From: Nissolia schottii
Taxonomy: Eukaryota; Streptophyta; Magnoliopsida; Fabales; Fabaceae
Reading direction: 5' to 3'
DNA: 64,000 nucleotides
Assembly: GCA_003254905.1 (NCBI GenBank)
Contig: QANU01084176.1
Location: forward strand, 165,412 to 229,411
Shown here: positions 23,538 to 34,316 of the stretch, in pieces
How positions within the stretch are numbered: position 1 is the first letter of the stretch
Layout: each line of letters begins with the position of its first letter
Translations under genes and position numbers: made by a program
Notes under the pieces: model-generated
What the model was told of the DNA's origin: nothing
What the model saw: the letters and a program-made list of their open reading frames with translations, nothing else
Database searches by the model: none

Positions 23538-26516
23538 GTTTCGAAGTATGCATCTCAGTACGTTCTGGATCCTGGAGCTTCAAGGCCTCTGCGATGATCT
23601 TTGGACTCACGTTGCGGTGGGTACCTGCAAACACTCCAACGCTCAAGTAAGCAAGGGTTTAAGGGAGTTTAGTAAGTGATAATTGGATGATCTTTCATAC
23701 CTGAGGGTATGGGTTACTATATAGTTGGAGCAGTTGAGGTTCTTGTGCATGTCACGGTGGTAGGAGAATATCTTGGTTCCACGTATTGCGAAATGGTCGA
23801 GGGTCTCGGAACCGTCGAGCCCGAGTAGGTAGGACGAGAGTATCTCGTTGTGGTTTATCTCGAGCTGGTAAGAGGAGAGGATCTCGGAGCCGTTAAGCTT
23901 TGAGAAGGTAGGGAAGAGGAGTTCTTGAAGCCGATCTGGCCTTGTGATTGGGCAGGCCGAGTTAGTAAGATCCGCGGAGCATTGGGCTTGGACCATGGGG
24001 GTTGTTGGGATTAGCCTTTATGGCCCGGTCCGTAACAATATATATACACACGCATATATATATTACATTTGTTAGAAGTGTGAGGCTTGAGATTTGGTGA
24101 GGAAAACACTAATGTTAGTTGAGTCAGAGCTCACTAGATGTTACGAAGTAACATAACAAGGTTTTGGGGATATCCGATCAGTGTGAGTGTTGAATGAAAA
24201 GGTTTGGGCTGCGATGGACACAACTTCCTCCTTCATGATTCCCAGTCCAGAGCGACAGAGATGAGTACTTGCAAGCATTCCAACGTTCAATTAAGGGATA
24301 TATTATCTATAGAAAAGAATATGAGGTAGCTTTGGACCTTTGTTTGGGTCCAATAGACCGAATATATGTGTATGTATAGTCTTTAACACTAGGGAACACA
24401 AAATGATCACACATGTTGTATTTTTTCAAAATCTTAATGCAACTTTCTCCATCCCACCTCAACCGAGAAACACCATTCTTTTCCTAGCTTGAGGGTGAGT
24501 TGGCCGCCATGGAGGTAGTCATCCCCTTCATGGTGGTCTAGTGACCCCTCACCACCTCCCCCTCCCTCTTCATTTTTCCTTTTTTCGGTACTTTGTCCTT
24601 TGTTTTTTACCCTTTCTTCTTTTTTTTCCCCCTCTTTTTTGTCCTGTTTTTGCTGTCTTTCTCCAAGGGGTAATCGGATCATGGGGCAGCTCATCCCTTT
24701 ATAGCAGCCCTAGTGGCCCCTTTCCCTCACCCTTAGTTTCATTTTTTGTTCAACCCCTTTTGTTTCTCACCTCATCCTTAATTAGTTAATGGTAGTTTGA
24801 TATCATGTCCAGCAAGTTCTTTTTGATGACAGGATGGCTGGATCGGGGAGTAAAATATGAGTTTTATCTCATGGTTTGGAGTTCTCGCAGTTATAGTTCC
24901 TTCTTGATTTGGAAGATTGGCTTGTGACTACTGATAGATCGGAACCTCCTGCTAGTGAATGATGATTGAGATCTTTTTCTCTAAGCCAGTAGGTCTCTTT
25001 CTACCACTTGCAGTAGTTTCAAAGGTTTTGTAGTCTAAAGTGTACCATGGGTTGGTTACCTTTATTCATCCACCAGATAGGATTAAGTGGCGCCGCTATG
25101 TTCAACACTACAATAACATCGTGATGTTTTGAATTTACGCAACCTAGAAGAAAAAACGATAGATTACTTTAGATAGATCAGAGATCTAACGCTGCTCACT
25201 TGTTCGTTCATGAGTATTTAAAGTGTTAAACTAATAGTGTTTGTGTTCTAAAGTGTCGCCTTTAGTTGTATAGTTTTTATTAGTTGTATTATTAGGCTTA
25301 GTCTATGTTTAACAGGTTCTGATGTAATCAGCTTTACTGTTGTGATTAGGCTTTACCCTTTGTTTATTAATCAATGAATATTTGTTGGAAAAAAAATGTG
25401 CGCTTGTATTGAATCAGCCTCTTAAGGTTAATAATCATTTTTTTTTCGTTGCGCATAAGTTGTAGTAAGTACATGAAAGAATCTCCTCCCCTAATCTCGC
25501 TGAAAAGTTTATAAAAGTCCAACCGTAATCTGATTCCCACTGACCAAAATTGAAAAGAATTATTATCACCAAGACAGCAAGGTAGCAACACATGCTAGAC
25601 ATGGAAAATTTGTTTAGTGATAAGTAACTGTAACTAATTAATTACTAAGATATAATCATAACGATAACCATCATCATCATGAATGATGAATCCCACTGCC
25701 CCGAAGTCTTTTTGATTATGTCACATGATGTTGAAGCAATGCACATAAGAGGTGATACCATTTTGCAATGACGTGAGTATCTATGAGACTATGACCAAAT
25801 GTAAAGTCTCAATCGCATATTGATAGGAAGAGAAACAGATGGGAAAAAGAATGGCAAATACGGGACCCGTAAGTTTTCAGCCAATAAACGTGCTTGAATT
25901 CAATATAACCACCCCTTTCCACTTTCTCAAATAATGGTCTACGATTTTCCAGTAAAACTAAAAACAGTGTTTATTTGGTCCATTTTAAAACCCACATGAT
26001 TTAGTCAAATATGGATTTGGTGACGACGTAAGCAGTACAAGCAGATATTCATCACATTGGCAATTTTTTATAATTGCAAATGATTTGCACATTTATACAA
26101 ATTCAGTGGAAAGTAGGCCAAGAAATTTCTGTAACAAGGCTATATATTGGAAGGAACAAATTGCGAAGGTTGTTAGCTGTCAAACGAGTTTAAAATAACC
26201 CAATGGGGGTTGAACGAAACTTGTTGCTGAAGGTTGTCAATGTTAGTAACAATAGGGTGCACATGGGCACAAATTTAATTTTAATCACTTCCCCCGGGAG
26301 ATTCCTTTGTTTTTTTTTTTTTTTTTTTTACTTTACATTACATTGCACGTTTTATTCTATTCTTGATGTTGTAAATGATTGATTTATGAATAATATATAT
26401 GAACGAAGTATTTCATGATCTTAGCATTAGAATTATAGGATCACGATCTCGTTAAAAACAATTCCCCTGGTTTTTTTTTTATTTTGTATATTCACTTCAA
26501 TATTTTATATAAAGCT
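23204..26516. other. Intergenic DNA upstream of the PPR gene
   Basis: 23204-23300 is probably the leader and promoter of the PPR gene. 23503-23537 is a GT/AT microsatellite. 23560-24330 looks like part of a retroelement: a 31-base block starting GTACCTGCAAACACTCCAAC at 23621 recurs with changes at 24265 (GTACTTGCAAGCATTCCAAC), and the intervening DNA is GC-rich and lacks a sustained open frame. 24430-24800 holds pyrimidine-rich sequence without a recognised product. No gene is supported. Confidence 0.4.
23503..23537. repeat. (GT)n(AT)n microsatellite
   Basis: GT dinucleotides run directly into AT dinucleotides. Confidence 0.95.
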
Positions 26517-26849
26517 TAAATACGTTTTTAGTCTTGTAAAATTGAAAAGTTTTTCTTTGTTCCTATAAAATTTTTATTAGGATTTAGTCTCTAAAAAAAT
26601 TTGTTTATTTTTAGTCTACCGTTAGTTGGGAACGGTTCATTCTGACATGTCCATTAATTTTTGCCACGTGGCGTGGCAGGTGGCAAAGTCCATTAAACCA
26701 CCCAAATACCCAACCCACACACCCACCACTAAACCCGACCCGATTTAAAAAAAAAAACAAAAAGAGAGAAAGAAAAACCCCATTTTTGAACCCCCAATTC
26801 TGTCTTTCTCTCTTCTCTTGTTCTTTCTTCTCTCTTCTCATTCCTTAGC

Positions 26850-27357
26850 AGCAACAATGGCATCATTTTTATCATAATCAAAGCCATCAAGATGCTCAAT
26901 CTCATCATCACTCAGGAACTCCTTCAGCTTCTCCATATAAACCATCAACTGCTCCTCTAGGAGGCCCTTCTGCGACTCGTGCTACTCCACTGTCCAGCGT
27001 AACAACTCGATCACCTCATCGTCGTACTGTTACTTCTGCTCCACCATCCTCCTGAACTGGTTCGCCTAAATCTCTACGATGTTCTTCTCGCTCTGTAGCC
27101 ATAGGGTCATCACCATTGCTTCCTCTGCCGCCAACAACGCTGCTATCTTCTCCTTCTCGATCTTGGTGCACGCCGTGACGTACCTCTGTCTCTCAAACCT
27201 CAAAAGTTTCCTTAACGCCATTACATCAAACACCTTGTCTTCAACATTCTCCTCTTCGTCATCCTCCGTGTTTTTGCCCTTCTTCTTGTGCCATTTGAGC
27301 TCTAGAGACTGGATCTACGGTTCTTGTGGGACAAATTCGTTTAGGAGTTGGGAGTAG
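26850..27357 (-). pseudogene. Captured DUF593 (GTD-binding / zein-binding) gene fragment
   Basis: Minus-strand translation is coherent from about 27330 to 26850: ELKWHKKKGKNTEDDEEEN, then VFDVMALRKLLRFERQRY, KIEKEKIAALLAAEEAM, MTLWLQSEKNIVEI, ANQFRRMVEQK, QYDDEVIELLRWTVE, HESQKGLLEEQLMVYMEKL. The alanine-rich AAEEAM core followed by LQ.EK..VE..A.QF.RM.EQK..YD is the signature of the DUF593 domain of plant myosin-binding and zein-binding proteins. Three in-frame stops (after VEI, EQK and TVE) each fall where the family commonly has glutamine. No intron is visible within the block. It lies inside the inverted-repeat element, so it is a captured and inactive copy rather than a resident gene. Confidence 0.8.
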
Positions 27358-27696
27358 CAGAGGAACTTGATCGAGAAGGTGAAGATGAAGATGAGGCTGA
27401 GGAGGTTGAGGATCGAGAAGTAGTCGCTGAGAAGTAGTCGATGTGTAACTACAAGTAGAGCAAGCCTATATATAGGCTCCTCATAACCACTAATAACCAC
27501 TAACTAATTAGCTAAACCATTAGCTAATCCTAACTATTACAATTATCAATACTTCAACTATATATTCTAATACCCCCCGCAAGCTGGACCATGTGCACTA
27601 ATATGTCCAGCTTGGAAACAACGATACAAAGAAAAAGCAAAGATCAATACAATGCTAAGAAAATGATTGAAAATCAACAGCAACCACCGAAGTTCC

Positions 27697-27780
27697 TAGT
27701 TCCTGGAAGTCTTCGACTTTCACTGAAGCCCCTTCGACCTTCTTGTCTTCGACTTTCACTGAAGCCCCTTCGACCTTCCT
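27697..27780. repeat. Tandem duplication inside the copia-like element
   Basis: CTTCGACTTTCACTGAAGCC followed by CCTTCGACCTTC occurs twice in a row. On the minus strand it reads as a repeated peptide VEGASVKVED. Confidence 0.85.
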
Positions 27781-28069
27781 CCAATGTCTCAACGACACCG
27801 GTTGCAAATGGTCCCAACACGGGAACTGCTTAACCACCTACTCGGTAGAAGCAAACAAAACTCAATTATCAAGAGCAGAAGCTGAATTTCAACGCTTAAC
27901 CACCCAAGATAAGAGCAAATACAAGCCATAAGGCTAATCAAATCAGAATCAAAGCTACACAAGGCTAACAAAGCATAAACTTGTGATAGAAAATGTCATA
28001 CTGAGCCAGAGATGGATATATTTGAGCAGGAGCCAGTAGCCAAACCAACAGTAGCAAATCAAATAATCT

Positions 28070-28505
28070 CTCAACAGAATCTGAACCAAACTCAGCAAGT
28101 GGATGTCCATACAAAGGAGATGTTACCACCATCTATTGAGACAATTTGCCAAACATCCTGTGCGAATTCTCAACAAGAATCCAATAACAGAGCATGAAAT
28201 AAACTCCATCTAAAGTCTGAAGCACACATAAATCCTCCACCAGAATCCAATAGTACCAAAAAAAAAAACATCTCCATGATATTTACCAACAGCATTTCAT
28301 CATCCAATGCTTGACAAAATGTCACAGCAGATTATTCAAATCAAACATGTTCAAAAGCAAGATCATCATTGCAAGAAATCAGAATCAAACAACAATGCAC
28401 CAAGTTCTGCAGCAACAATGCCTAACAAGTAGCAATACAGACTGCATCCAACACTCAGTCAGTGGAAGTCCACACGAGGGAAATATTACCTCCTTATTGA
28501 GAGAA
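28070..28505. repeat. Diverged direct repeat in the copia-like interior
   Basis: The block at about 28085-28145 (CTCAGCAAGTGGATGTCCAT..) and that at about 28455-28503 (CTCAGTCAGTGGAAGTCCAC..) align over roughly 50 bases, through GTTACCACCATCTATTGAGA and ATTACCTCCTTATTGAGA. In one plus-strand frame both read Q.VDVHT.E.LPP-like, so they may derive from a repeated coding module. I do not recognise the source gene. Confidence 0.6.
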
Positions 28506-30173
28506 GGCAATACATCAAACACCTTGTAGGCATCATCAACGAGAAGTAGGAAACTCCATTAACAAGAACAGATCTGACCTCCCAAAGGTTCGACCTCGCC
28601 TTGAACTGCTTCTGAGAGAGCCACTGATCTGGTCTAGGAGCTCGACGTCCAACGACGAAAGTTGCTGCAAGAACTAAACCAAGCACGGTAACCAAGTCCG
28701 CTATCGAAGCTTACCAACGAACTAGAGTACCAGATCTGAAAGTCGGAACCATGGAAAAAGCGGCGTAGAGGCTCTTCCTTCCACCACTGCAGCCGCCTCG
28801 TCTCCTCCGCACGGAGATCTCGGTAGCAGCAACAACAACAACAGCAGAAACCAGATCTGGAACCTTACCATATGACAGATCTCCAGAAACTGCTCCCGGA
28901 GCTCCGTGGCCTCGTCGGCGCCAAAGGCGAAATGGACAGTGGCTGATGGCGACGCAGAAGGAACCAGCACATCAACGTCTTCGTTTATGAATTTCTACGT
29001 GAGGGAAAGTGATTTTCGTAGGTTAGGAAGAAAAGGAAAACAGTAACAGAAGAGAGAGAAATTTGGTTTTCTCAAAAATGAAACAAAGAAAGGGAAAATG
29101 AACTATAGAGAGATTGGAAAGCGATCAGAGCAAAAGCATAGAAAAGCAAAAACTAAAACGGGAAAAGAAAAGAGAGAGAAAATGTTTTTGGATTGTTTGA
29201 ATTTTTCTGAGAAAACAGACAAAGAAAAGGAAAAAACACAAAAAAAAACGTTTGGAAACCGGGAAAATGAAAGAAAAAATTGGAAAACGAAAGAAAAAAA
29301 AAATGAGGTGCGGAAGCTTCAAGGTGGATGCCATGGCTCTGATACCATGTTGAAATCCATGGTACCAGGAGAGAAAAGAGAGAATTAAAATTGAATTTGC
29401 TAGGATGAATTTGATAGAATGAGAAAAGTTGTGTAACTACAAGTAGAGCAAGCCTATATATAGGATCCTCATACCCACTAACAACCACTAACTAATTAGC
29501 TAAACCATTAGCTAATCCTAACTATTACAATTATCAATACTTCAACTATATATTCTAATAGCCTGGGCGATGAACTTGAAGGTGGAAGGGAGAAAACCCC
29601 CGTCGTGCACGGGTCAAGAAAACAAAAACTAACGACGATGAAGCATGGGAAGTGCTAAAGGTGAAGGTATTTAGCTGTAGCTAGCAATTAGAGCTGGTGA
29701 GGGTTGGATTTAAGGAAGTATTGGAGAAAGACCAGGATTGAAACAAGGCCCATTAGGATTGCGTTCTTGAGTACTTGGAAATGGTTGACAAGTGTAAGGG
29801 TTTGCTGAAGGGGATTAACATGGCCATGGATAATGGTTGGAGAAGGGATAAGGGAGAAGGGAGAAGAGAAATTACGATTCAAAAGGGAGAAGAGAGAAGA
29901 GAGAAATGGGGTTTTGTTCATTTTTTTTTTTAAAATCGGGTCAGGTTTAGTGGTGGGTGGGTTGGGTATTTGGGTGGTTTAATGGACTTTGTCACGTGGC
30001 ATGCCATGTGTCATATCACGTGGCAAAATTAACGGACACGTCAGCATGAGCCGTCCCCAACTAACGGCAGGAACTAAAAACAAACAATTTTTTTTTGGAC
30101 TAAATCCTAACGAAAAATTTTATAGGGACCAAAGACAAACTTTTCAATTTTACAGGGACTAAAAACGTATTTA

Positions 30174-30689
30174 CACCTTCATATAAATATATAATTTATT
30201 TTCTTTATACTTTTCTTATACATTTTGTTGATTTAGTTGATTGGTTTTATTTAGCCAGAATCATCCTTAAAATTCAATGTGCTTAATATTAAGACATCTT
30301 TAATGGGTGCAACTCCTTGATCGAGGCGGTAAATGTCTCTACCCCTTAACCAAATTAAGGTCTCGTGTTAGTTACTGAAAACGATCAACATCGGGGGAGA
30401 AATTGATTTTTGCAAAGTTATAACTAGCTACTTATATATAGTTAAGGCATATATATCAAAGTGACACGATCATGTTCATTTTGTTTTGAATGGAGGTATG
30501 AAGGTTTATTTGTTGGTTATATGTGTTATTGATGATGTATATTTATTCATCAATGTTGAGAATGAAGAGCAATGAACAATAAAATTAGTGCGAACAAGCA
30601 TGTAATAAATGTTGGATTAGTATGACATTAGTTGTTTAAGGTTTAGGGCTTAGGGTTATTAGGTTAGGGTTAGGGTTTGGGGTATGTAT
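30174..30689. other. Intergenic DNA with SINE-like and telomere-like scraps
   Basis: 30315-30380 resembles a tRNA-derived SINE (TGATCGAGGCGGTAAATG then AAGGTCTCGTGTTAG), but its box B is degenerate. 30640-30682 is a degenerate telomere-like tract (GGTTTAGGG, TTAGGTTAGGGTTAGGGTTT). Confidence 0.4.
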
Positions 30690-33020
30690 TGGCGATATAT
30701 TCGCTGATAACTAAAATTTACTGGCAGATATTTCATTTGTGGCAAAAAAAATCTTCCATTAATGAATTTTTAAGTGAGCGAAAAATTTCCACCCAAACAA
30801 AACACATCGTTCGCTCAAAACATTTTTGATGGATAGAGTTATCGGTGGATGTATCAGTCAGTAAATGTTGCGAACTACTTAATCCACAAGCTCGTCTTCC
30901 TTATTTCTCATCTTCTCTTCCTTTTCTCTAACTCTCCGTCTTCTTGCTAACCGACCACCTAGTTTCACCACCACTAATCGTCGTTGTCGCCACCTCCAGA
31001 AGGGAATGACGCCACCACTGTGCTACTCCAAAGGCACCAATGACGCCACCCCACCACCACTTCTATTTGATTGACATTGTTGCCTTCACCACCACTGTCT
31101 GGAGGAGCTGATCATTACTGCTATCAACCTCCTTGTAGTACCCACCTCCAAGTGCCACAACCAATAAGTCATGTTGCCTCCTCTCCAACTCTAGGATTTA
31201 GGGTTTTTTTTTCATCAGTAATAGTTGTAGGATAGGTGATTGGCCCTATATATATTTATCACATAAAATTCACGTTGATTTGAGTCATTGGTAATATCTA
31301 AATTGTAGGATAATTGATGTTGTTTATTAATGTGATTGATATTATTGTGTAAAATGTGTGAATGTGTATATGTTTGTGTTTGTGTAAAATGTGTTTATGT
31401 GTATGTGAGCGAAGGATAATTTTATGAAGTTTGTGTGATTTATGCATGTTTATTAATGTGGTTTGAATGTAGGCATTGTGGTTACATTTTACATTCATGT
31501 TTCCTGCAAATCAGTTGTGGATGTATGACTGAGTCCACTTAAATTCGGGTGAATTTAAATCAATGTATATTGCGGGGGTAGATGATTTATGCATGAGAGT
31601 ACAATTAACTGATCAATTTAAAAGAGAACAAAGAGTTAAATGTCCATGTGCTAAGTGTAGACGCAATAAGTTTATTGATATTGAGAGCATTAGAATGCAT
31701 CTATATTGGAATTGATTTGAGCCTCATTGTTGGGTATGGATCGACCATTGGGAGGTTGATACACATGGGATTAATTGATTTAGTATGTTGCAATATTATG
31801 ATGTTGGTAGTTCAAGTGGGTCATGCGTAGATGATAGTAATACCGATAACATGAATTGGGACATGTTGTTGGTCATCAGTTTGAGATGTATAATGGACAA
31901 TCCACTGATGAAGATCCCAATCCATAAGCTAATTTTTTTTAATAGTTTATTAGAGGCATTAAACACGTTATGGGTAGGGGGTTTGTATTCAAAGTTGTTA
32001 GTGACAGCTAGGATGTTGTGTATTAAATCAAAGACAAATCAAAGTAAAAAATCTTTTAATCAATAGGTAGCTTTGATTAAAGAATTGCATTCACCTGGTA
32101 TAGACATTCCAGAGTATTATTATCAAACAAAAAATTAGTTGCTAAATTTGGGTTGAAATCCATCAAGATAGGTTCTTATATGAATGAGTGTATGTTATAT
32201 TAGAAAGATGATGTTGTAAAGATGATGTTGTGTTAACTGAGTGAAAGTTTTGTTAGGATGCCAGATTTAAGCCAAAGAAGGTGGGTGTTGGTAGGTATAC
32301 AAATATTCCCCAAAAAATAATGCACTATTTGCCCTTAATCCCTAGGTTAAAGAGGTTATTTGAGTACATGAGTTCAACAACACAGATGAGATGATACATT
32401 GAGAATAAAAGGAATAATGATACAATGGCTCACACTTCCCATGGTAAAGCTTGAAAACATTTTGACTAAGTGACCTTGAGTTTGCATTAAATTCCCACAA
32501 TGTGAGGTTAGGGCTTTGTTAAAATGGTTTTACTCTGAACAATCCATTTAACAAGCATTATTCATGTTGGTCTGTTATTATAATGCCCTACAATCTTTCT
32601 GCTAAGATGTGCTCAAGACCCTTATCTGTTTCTGCTTGTGTAATCCCTAGTCCGACCAATGCTGAAGCAAAAAAGTTAATGTTTTCCTTCAACCGTTGAT
32701 TGATGAACTCAATGAATTGTGCAATCTAAGTGTGTTTACTTATGACGTTTTAGTGAAGTAGAATTTCATGTCGGGAGCAGCACTGATGTGGACTATCAAC
32801 GGCTTTCCCGCTTATGGGATATTGTATTGGTGGAACTTACATGAAAAATTAGCATGCCCAATTTGTATGGAAGATACTAAAGCATTCAGCCTTGAAAATG
32901 GGAAAAGTCTCGTGATTTGATTGTCGTAAAGTGTTCCTAGACATTAGGCATCAATTTAGGCATAACAGATATGGGTTTACGACGAATAGACTAGAGGATG
33001 GTGAGCCTGTAGAACACTAA
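30690..33020 (+). pseudogene. CACTA (En/Spm) TNP2-type transposase relic
   Basis: Translating 31600-33010 in several frames recovers TNP2 landmarks in order. First comes a transposase-associated block RVKCPCAKCRRNKFIDIESI with RMHLYWN*FEPHCWVW (31625-31730). Then MAHTSHGKA*KHFD at 32425, MWTINGFPAYGIL at 32787, and KLACPICMEDTKAFSLENGK at 32847. These match the TNP2 order (CPCKKC..HL...GF..Y..W; THP.DGEAWKHFD; MWTINDFPAYGML; KLACP.C). Many stops and frame shifts make it inactive. The upstream stretch 30690-30860 has the GGCGATA/CGCTGATA/GAGCGAAAAATTT character of CACTA subterminal DNA. No CACTA end was found nearby on the left. Confidence 0.82.
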
Positions 33021-33622
33021 AATGTCACACTATAAAGAAACAAATATTATAACATTTAAAAATAAACAAACAAACATTATAATAAACATACAAACATTAC
33101 ACCACACTAAAACCAAGAAATTAAAAAATATTATAACACACATAAACAAACTTTACACGACATTGAAATATTACAAAATATAGAGAACAACATATATCAA
33201 AGAAGAATGTCATTGTTCATGCTCTCCATAATGTCTTAAAAAGAAAAAAATGAAAACAAACAAAAAAAATGGCAAAACTGAAGAAAAAAGCGAGAAAAAT
33301 ATAAAGAGAACAATAAAAAAGAAACAGAGAAGAAGAACAAGAGCATAACGAAAAAAAAAGTTGTAGGTGAAAAAAATGAGAAAAGAAGAAGGTGATGAGG
33401 AGATGAAGAGCGTGAGTGCGGAGGAGTGGGGAAAAGAGAAAGGAGAGAGAAAATTAATATTTAATATTGATGTATAATTAATGTACACTTTTTTAATATA
33501 CACATAACATTTTCCGTAAAACAATCTCTAAACAAATTAAGGTAGACATGTATCTACTTGTTAACTAAAAAAGAACAAACGTAAATCAAGAAATTTTAAA
33601 GTCTTTTAAATATAAATACTAA

Positions 33623-34316
33623 GGTTAATAACAACTTCCCCTTACTATAGTTGTTGTACACTTAACCCCCTAACGTTGTAAAACGTGCAATTCGACCCCC
33701 TAAGCTTTCTAAACAATACAAATAAGACCTTCAGTCACTTTTAACATCTTAAAGGTTCGTTAGTACACGTGTCTATCACATGATGTATTGTAAGGACAAA
33801 ATTACCTTTTATTTAAAATAAAAATAAAAGAAAAACTAATTTTATAAAAAATAGAACCCAATTTCCCCAAACCCTTTCATGGTGACCTCCTTCTCCTTTT
33901 TGAAATATAACCCAATGCCCCAACCCCTTTCATGCTTATCATCATTGCCGCAAACTACGTCCGCCTCCTATGTTGCCTTCTGTGTCTCCTCTTCTGTCGC
34001 CTCTGCTCTTTGCTTTTTCCATTTTTTTTGGTGGTTGCTTTTGATTTTTGGTGGTGTCGGTGCTATTTTTCTTATTGTTGTCCATGTTTTGTCCTCAAAA
34101 TTTTCTTTTATTTTTATTTTAAAGAAAGAATAATTTTCTCCTTACAATACATCATGTGACAAACACGTGTACTAACGAACTTTTTAGACGTTAAAAGTGA
34201 TGGAAGGTCTTATTTGCACTGTTTAAAAAGCTTAGGGGGGTTGAATTGCACATTTTGCAACGTTAAAAAGTTAAATGCACAATAACCATAGTACATGAGG
34301 TAAGTTGCTATTAACC
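33623..34316. mobile_element. Element with about 200-bp terminal inverted repeats
   Basis: The left arm starts GGTTAATAACAACTTCCCC and the right arm, read on the other strand, GGTTAATAGCAACTTACCTC. Similarity is high for about 200 bases, including AAATAAGACCTTC, CGTTAGTACACGTGT and CACATGATGTATTGTAAGGA. The middle (33860-34080) is GC-richer with short open frames but no recognised product. The right end directly abuts a CACTA-type terminus at 34317. Long arms suggest a Mutator-like element, without a confirmed target duplication. Confidence 0.75.

Larger units (their letters stand above)
27442..29560 (-). mobile_element. Non-autonomous copia-type LTR element
   Basis: The upstream LTR is 29560-29348 (213 bp, minus strand), ending CA and followed at once by TGGTATCAGAGCCATGG (29347-29331), the primer binding site for initiator tRNA-Met. 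The downstream LTR is 27572-27442 (131 bp), preceded by a purine tract GCGGGGGG and the AAGCTGGACATATTAG/TGGTCCAGCTTG block typical of copia 3' ends. The two LTRs are nearly identical over 131 bases; the downstream one lacks its last 80 or so. The 1.8-kb interior encodes no gag, protease, integrase or reverse transcriptase. The LTRs begin TATTAG where TGTTAG would be expected. Confidence 0.82.
26517..30173. mobile_element. Pack-MULE-like element with long terminal inverted repeats
   Basis: The left end reads TAAATACGTTTTTAGTC and the right end, on the other strand, TAAATACGTTTTTAGTCC. The arms stay similar for about 260 bases (26517-26780 and 29905-30173), including GTAAAATTGAAAAGTTT, AGTCCATTAAACCACCCAAA and TACCCAACCCAC. 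Between them lie a decayed DUF593 gene fragment (26850-27357) and a later copia-like insertion (27442-29560). Long inverted repeats around a captured host-gene piece are the definition of a Pack-MULE. I could not find a clean 9-bp target duplication, so the superfamily is an inference from structure. Confidence 0.75.

Noticed and set aside
33210..34159. Phe- and Ser-rich frames around 33.2-34.2 kb
   Set aside because: They come from pyrimidine-rich repeat DNA; the stretch from 33623 on is explained by an inverted-repeat element.
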